From Hymenopus coronatus (lineage: Eukaryota; Arthropoda; Insecta; Mantodea; Hymenopodidae): 64,000 bases of DNA. The translations under genes and the position numbers were made by a program. Under the pieces are notes generated by a model. It did not search any database, was not told where the DNA came from, and worked only from the letters and a program-made list of their open reading frames with translations. Of the stretch, positions 58,698-64,000 are shown one piece after another. The DNA is taken from positions 396,197,132 to 396,261,131 of the forward strand of contig CM060900.1 of the NCBI GenBank assembly GCA_030762935.1, in the 5' to 3' direction. Every line of letters starts with the position of its first letter. Positions within the stretch are counted from its first letter, which is position 1.

Positions 58698-60039
58698 ATG
58701 AAGTTTGGTGAGTTATACTATGTGCATTGTTTACTTCAAATGCATTTTTCTCAAAGCAATTTTTTCTCTGCAAATGACACATCTTTTCTGGAACTATGGC
58801 ACCTATGGTAATGAAATTTACATACATTTCTTAAATAGGGTCTTCAGATTTATTTCGCCTTTGCCGCTAGTCATTTGTCCGCGCGTGTCGTCAATACCAC
58901 GCAGTAAATTTATCATGCATTTCCTCTTCAGATGACTAGCGAACAGTGACTAGCAGGGGTGAATGTCAACAGTTTTGATGTCGCCTTAGTGAAATGCCAC
59001 TTTTATAATACGTTTCCTATATTTACGTTTGAAACATTCGCTTGCGTTTCGTAAACTCGCATTTGGAGCATTTATGTTGAAGGAAAACGCATTATTCCAA
59101 ATCGGTAGTAGCACTCAGCCATGCAAATTCTGTCGTCGGTAATCACTTACATCCTGCGTGCAAAGATTGCACAAATTGTCCTAGTGAAAAACAGTTTTGC
59201 ATCGCACAGTACATCAATCTGTTTACGAAGTCGATAATGCATGCAGTTCGAGGTTCAATTCCGCACCTCCTCTTTGAGACAAGGGGCTCGCTCAACTAAT
59301 AGTGACGATGCATTTAAACTTACTGGCGCTAGTGGCGGAATGAATCTGAAGATCCAATGTAACTGTAAATTTTAAGGGCAACTTCTGTTAATAAAATAAA
59401 CTGAATATAATTTATTACTGAAATTTTTAATAAATTTATGCGAAAATTTGTCCAAAAGTATTTAACATTTGTAAATCACCCCAATATAATATCCTTGTGT
59501 CTATTTCATTACTAAAGTCTCATAAATATGAGAGAAAATTTGTAAAAAGCTGTGACCATTATATACAAAGAAATTGGAACGTCAACATTCTAATTTTAAC
59601 TTTGGTAACATAGGACATTCCCGATCCTTTTTAATTAAACTTAGTTGCTAGTATAGTACTTGATTCTCAAGTACCACTGAAACTGGCCTCCAAAATTTCA
59701 GACAGGCTATATAAATTCTCGTGTAATTAATGACTGAACTATTATAGCTATAAATTATCTATAGTAGAAACTGGAAGAATTGTATTACACAAAACATTTT
59801 TAATTCAGCTGTAACCGAAAAAACATGTTTTGAAGTCATCTTTTCGTAATCTGTTATATGATGAGTATCCCTAAACACCACAATTAAAAACTAGTGTTCA
59901 AATGAATACCAATATTAATACTTCAATTCAGCATCTTCCAAGATCACGACAAAACATTTTAAAAAGAAAAATATCTGGCGCTTTAAATCAAATTTCACAT
60001 GAAGGATGGAATAGTATAAGTCACGGAGGGGATTTGGCA
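58698..60039. other. AT-rich DNA with a tRNA-like scrap
   Basis: At about 59235-59275 ATGCATGCAGTTCGAGGTTCAATTCCGCACC resembles the B-box side of a tRNA-type SINE. Nothing else was recognised. Confidence 0.42.
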
Positions 60040-60480
60040 CCTAGACCTCGAAAATCGTTTGTACCTTGCCTCCTTCCCTGAGAGGAAGAATGCGACTAGG
60101 AGAAAGAATGCGATTGACCCAAGGAGTCGGGTCAGAGTAGAGACTAGGGCCCCTAATATTTCTAGATTGAAACTCCCCGGCGGCTACTGTAATCGGATTC
60201 CTTCCCACTGGGAGTTCGGAGACAAGACTGCCCCATCAGAGGACAAAGATGGCCAGAGCATTCTTCTTCCTTATCATGGAACGCCGAGACCCCCGTCGTC
60301 ACATAAAACCGAAACAGACCAGCTAGATGAATGGTGAAGTGAAATGATGAATGCGCTGAAAGAGAGGGACAGGGAAGGTAATGAATCTTGCTAGTATTCC
60401 CAGCACACCAAGTGAAAACCCCGAAAAACACATGGGTCAGAAAGGCCGGCCTGGGAAACGAACCCACGAGCTCCCAAATG
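60040..60480 (-). repeat. GC-rich SINE-like repeat G
   Basis: A GC-richer block ends at the right with the minus-strand order GAGCTCGTGGGTTCGTTTCCC (about 60452-60472), which resembles a tRNA B box. TTTTTCGGGGTTTTCACTTGG follows, resembling the central segment of families B and C. No second copy is present in the window. The 92- and 101-codon open frames on opposite strands have no domain and fit a repeat better than an exon. Confidence 0.4.
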
Positions 60481-63199
60481 ATTAATATCGCCTATTTTAC
60501 CCTTTTCAATCACTTAAAATCAATCTTTCTTTTCAAAACTCTAAGATATTTGTTATTATCTGCATTTTTCTGTGAATAATCAGCGAGGTCTTCTACATCT
60601 CAATTAAACTTCGAATAAATTGCAAGCAGGAAGTCATTACAAATAGACAACAACTTGATACACGATGAGTGTTGTGCATATCAACGTACACAACTTGTAT
60701 CGAACAGCATTCTCAGCATTCAAACTTCTCGCGCTTATTTTCGTGAGCATTGTAATTGTGTGTATCCACGCAAAATGCAATCAGAAAAACTAAGATAGGA
60801 AAAAAGGTTCGGCAGTACAGCACTCATTTTGGTGTGCGTCATGATTAAAGAGATCGTTCAATGTACCTGACCTGTCAAATCGACGTTCGTTCGCGCTTAT
60901 TAGGTGTACATTTGCATTTTATAACTCATTTTCGGGTTCAATTAATGTTGACCACGTGAAAGTTTTTATCCGACTGTTCGTTCCATCCTTTCGCAGAAAA
61001 TCCCACAGTCTGTACAATGTGACATTTTAACCAATACTAATTGGTAGCACCGTCCTAGTTTTACCATACTGCTTGAGTCGTTTACTATTTATTTAGAAAG
61101 AAGCTCAGTCTATTACCAACGTAGCAATAATATTTATAATAAATTTGCTGCAGTAGTGAAATCAAGTGTACTTGTGCAACTTCGGGGATAACTTATAACT
61201 TCTCCAAGTTTTTGGATCCGGTGGAAAATGTGTAGGATGAATACTTTGGAGGTTTACGTGAATTAAGACTGTTGCTTCAATAAAAGTACATCTTCATTGA
61301 CACCTGCAATAGCCTGCCACTTGACTCTTACCAAAACTGGCGGAATGGTATGTTCCATTTCTCGTAAAATGGTTGTAGTACCTCCTTTTGAGTGCAGCTT
61401 ATCACTATACACTTTTTCGGTACATCTCTGACAGTTCTTAGAATACCCTCTCACTTTAATTTCTAATTATCTCTTCGGTTTCTTGTTGAGGGAAGGCGGT
61501 CTACCAAGAATATGTACTGAAGTAGTGTTTATGCTTCAAAATTTTTGTTAAAATCAAATAATAACACACTATCTGTGGTAAACAAATCTATGTAGCAATG
61601 GATGGCAATTCAATCCAATAATCCCCTCACCTTCACAATGTATAAGGAAGTTAAGAATGTGTAAATGTATTAAATTTTGCTTTTATTGTTAGGATCCAAT
61701 TGTCCAGTACCAGTTGTCATGACATTGGACAGTGTCTGTGTGTGTGTATATGTCCCAGATCGACCGCACAAATTGGCAGGGTGGTAGAGGGGTCCTAAAT
61801 GAACAGCTTGAGATAGGGAACCTATTGTTTCCTTTTGTCAAATATGAAAGTCATGGCATGTTTTCTGGATCGCACATCATTGGTCCAAAATTAAATGAAT
61901 GTTGCCACTATAAGCCAGTGAATCTTATTTTCATTCAGCCTTATTTGTAGGTCAGTAGTCGAAGGAACGCAGTATTGATGCACAATCAATACGATATTTA
62001 AAATTATTTGAATTGTAACTTTTACAAAATTGCAAATTCTTTGAGTGTGTGCACACCTATGGTAACAGCTTGGTTGATTTCAGATCATAATTAGTTAGCT
62101 AGAAACTCCGGTAACATACTGGTGGGTGAGTCGGTATAGCGCTGGTCATCGGATCCCGCGTTACAAAGATCGCACCGCTCTCTGACGTTTCAATTTTTTA
62201 GTGTTTTAGTGTTCTTATTTTTCTGAAAGAGTACACAATTAGAGCAACACTATATGCTTAGTCTACATTTCTGAAACCAGAAAGATAAACCCGCTGTAAA
62301 TTAGTTTCAAAAGACTATGAATGATATCTACGCAGTGTTCAATATTAAATTCAGTGATTGTCAAGGAACCCGCAGATTAATGCAATAAAAATATTAGTAT
62401 TGTTGATAACATTTATGTAATGTGTGCTTTGAAACGTAATAACTGAACCATGATTTAGTAGTGCAATAAAAAAAAAAAAAAAAAAAAAGATGTGTATTAC
62501 CAGGAACCGAACTGCGGTGTTTTGAGTTTATCCGTATGTAGGTGTTATGCAGTTTTAACCACTTAAACTACTGTGGTCCTGCAAGAGTGTCCTGAAAATC
62601 TGGTCTAATGCCTATACGTGACTACTGCGAGAACCATGAATTGGTAAATGCTATATTACTATTTTAAAAGTGTACATATGTGTAAGAAAATAATCGTTTT
62701 AACGAGGTGCATATCGCAGATAGCACAGACTAACATCCTAAGATAATATAAACTGCGAAATCAGTGCTCAAGTGCGTTATGCTGTCACGTACTACCATTT
62801 ATTATGCTTAAGAGCCTGGCTTACCAGATTTCCGTTGAATCAGATGAGCAACTACTGACACGAACTTGTAGTGAAGTTCACAGCAATCCTAGAGTTTTTT
62901 GACAGGGTACGAGGCTCGTTCTTCGTAGGTGCAATCTCTGCTGGGATGTAGCGCGTCGTCACATCGAAAAGTTCCTCTGATGACCTGTAGTGTTTTGTGT
63001 TATACACCATATTTTAGAAACTCCTTCAGGTGTAAAATGCAATTGTTATGAAACATTTCCGTAGCACTTATGAACAACATGGAATCTACGTGCTAATCTA
63101 CATTACATTTTTTTTTTCATTACGAATAAATATTGGGTAATGCAGCAACATACGAACGGCTCATTATAAAATGCAAAACATTAAGACTACATAGAAGTA
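60481..63199. other. AT-rich DNA with tRNA-like scraps and poly(A)
   Basis: A tRNA-like stretch on the plus strand lies at about 62120-62165 (GGTGGGTGAGTCGGTATAGC). Poly(A) at 62468-62488 is followed by a minus-strand tRNA-like stretch to about 62580 (head GGACCACAGTAGTTTAAGTGG; B-box-like GGTTCC). A short (GT)n lies at about 61735-61749. A 63-codon minus-strand frame at 61263-61454 has a Cys pair but no recognised domain. Confidence 0.4.
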
Positions 63200-63300
63200 A
63201 ATGTATATATCGAGGCATGAACCCCCCTACCCTTCGACACCTTAACTCCGTGACCACGCGATAACTATAGCGCTAAATAAGCCACTATATCTAGACTCTC
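63200..63300 (-). mobile_element. tRNA-like SINE head next to the gag ORF
   Basis: On the minus strand GCGTGGTCACGGAGTTAAGG and GGGGGGTTCATGCCTC occupy A- and B-box positions about 20 bp apart (about 63212-63260). Only the head is recognisable. It ends where the GC-rich gag region begins, so it may mark the 5' junction of the retrotransposon. Confidence 0.45.
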
Positions 63301-63326
63301 CGAAATGCAGGAGCTCGGCTGTACAC

Positions 63327-64000
63327 ATGGCAAAGAAGAAACTCTGCAGAGCCGCAGCTGCTAAGGCAGCAACCGTCACCTCTTCCCCGGCAGCTGCCGA
63401 GGAGGCAGCATCTCCGAAGCCATTGGTCGCGAAAAGCCCTGTTTCGCCGCCGACCGCCACCGCAGTCTCGCCGCAACTGCAGCGGCAGTTGCCGTCCTCG
63501 CCGCTTCCACCGACGTCTCCACCCAGCTCCACGACGCCGCCACCCCGGTTCAGTGCTGTGGTACGGGGGGTCCCTAGGGACCTTTCCACCCGGCATCTGC
63601 TCACCGCCGTGCAGTCGCGGTGGTCTTCTTGCTTGAGGGCCACCCGCATATACTGCGACCGGGGGCCAACGCCGCTCGTTCGTCTGGAGTTACAGGACCA
63701 GGCTGACCTGGAAGCTGCCTTTACATCAGGGTTGCCCTTATTAGGGCGACTTCTGGTCGTCGAGGCTAGCCGACAGGAACGCCATCGGCCCTGCCGACGC
63801 TTCTGTGCTTACGGTCACACAGCTGAAGTCTGCTCTTCGCCACCGAGATGCCACTACTGTGGTACCAACACCACCACCGCCGAGTGCACTGGGCACGATC
63901 TCCGCCGTCGCCGCCGGTTCTGTGCCACCTGTCGTGATACAGGACACTTCACCGGGCAAGCCCAGTGCCCTCTCTACCCCAGGAGCAGACCACTACCACC
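63327..64000 (+). CDS. Gag-type ORF1 of a Jockey-like non-LTR retrotransposon, 3'-partial
   Basis: From ATG at 63327 the frame is open for 224 codons to the window edge; the nearest upstream in-frame stop is TAA at 63243. Residues 1-8 are basic and 9-73 an Ala/Pro/Ser-rich linker. Residues 74-150 (SAVVRGVPRDLS ... PTPLVRLELQ ... RLLVVEASRQ) fit the RRM/PRE_C2HC-like fold of Jockey-clade gag proteins. Three Cys-rich knuckles follow: C156-x3-C160-x3-H164-x4-C169, C175-x2-C178 ... C187 with no His in the expected place, and C199-x2-C202-x4-H207-x6-C214. Such proteins bind the element's RNA. The first knuckle has its second Cys shifted by one position and the second lacks His, so function is uncertain. 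High GC and third-position GC set it apart from the flanks. Opposite-strand open frames are shadows. Confidence 0.8.
   Translation, partial: MAKKKLCRAAAAKAATVTSSPAAAEEAASPKPLVAKSPVSPPTATAVSPQLQRQLPSSPLPPTSPPSSTTPPPRFSAVVRGVPRDLSTRHLLTAVQSRWSSCLRATRIYCDRGPTPLVRLELQDQADLEAAFTSGLPLLGRLLVVEASRQERHRPCRRFCAYGHTAEVCSSPPRCHYCGTNTTTAECTGHDLRRRRRFCATCRDTGHFTGQAQCPLYPRSRPLP

Noticed and set aside
63242..63959. Three minus-strand open frames (135, 101 and 72 codons) near the right edge
   Set aside because: They are antisense shadows of the GC-rich gag ORF on the plus strand, which has the recognisable domains.

Overview
This is arthropod-type nuclear DNA, most likely from an insect. It is AT-rich, full of microsatellites and crowded with decayed transposons and tRNA-derived SINEs. 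I found no bacterial gene organisation and no confident host exon. The transposon types (BED-finger hAT, mariner-like transposases, Jockey-like gag) and the SINE families fit an insect. A hemimetabolous or orthopteroid species is only an impression. GC-rich patches in this window are nearly always repeats.

Layout. 1-12 kb: AT-rich DNA with a dispersed repeat (called R1 here), SINE copies and a 45-bp minisatellite (about 3.70-4.44 kb). 12-23 kb: three SINEs (one between two long AT tracts), a GC-rich block with a TATA-box match (14.64-15.11 kb), two mariner-like transposase fossils (19.6-20.0 and 22.05-22.33 kb) and a nearly perfect 94-bp-arm palindrome (21.18-21.38 kb). 23.9-27 kb: two further R1 copies. 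27.6-31.4 kb: the richest locus, where a complete-ended but dead hAT element (27638-30099, 8-bp target duplication CTCTAGAG) sits inside the last codons of an older decayed ORF running from about 31.38 kb down to 27.6 kb on the minus strand. 32-46 kb: SINEs and microsatellites in AT-rich DNA. 47.28-48.17 kb: a mariner-like element turned into a foldback by an inverted duplication of its own 5' end. 48-60 kb: more SINEs, a second foldback (51.19-51.33 kb), a SINE nested in another SINE (54.58-55.06 kb) and a SINE nested in R1 (55.08-56.24 kb). 63.33-64.00 kb: the 5' part of a GC-rich, still-open gag-type ORF of a non-LTR retrotransposon, cut by the window edge.

SINE families are labelled A-H here for convenience only. 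A, B, D and F have recognisable tRNA-like heads, and several copies keep target-site duplications. B and C share an almost identical central segment but have different tails. None of the coding remnants except the terminal gag ORF looks functional. The value of the window is as a layered record of transposition, from which insertion order can be read at four places.
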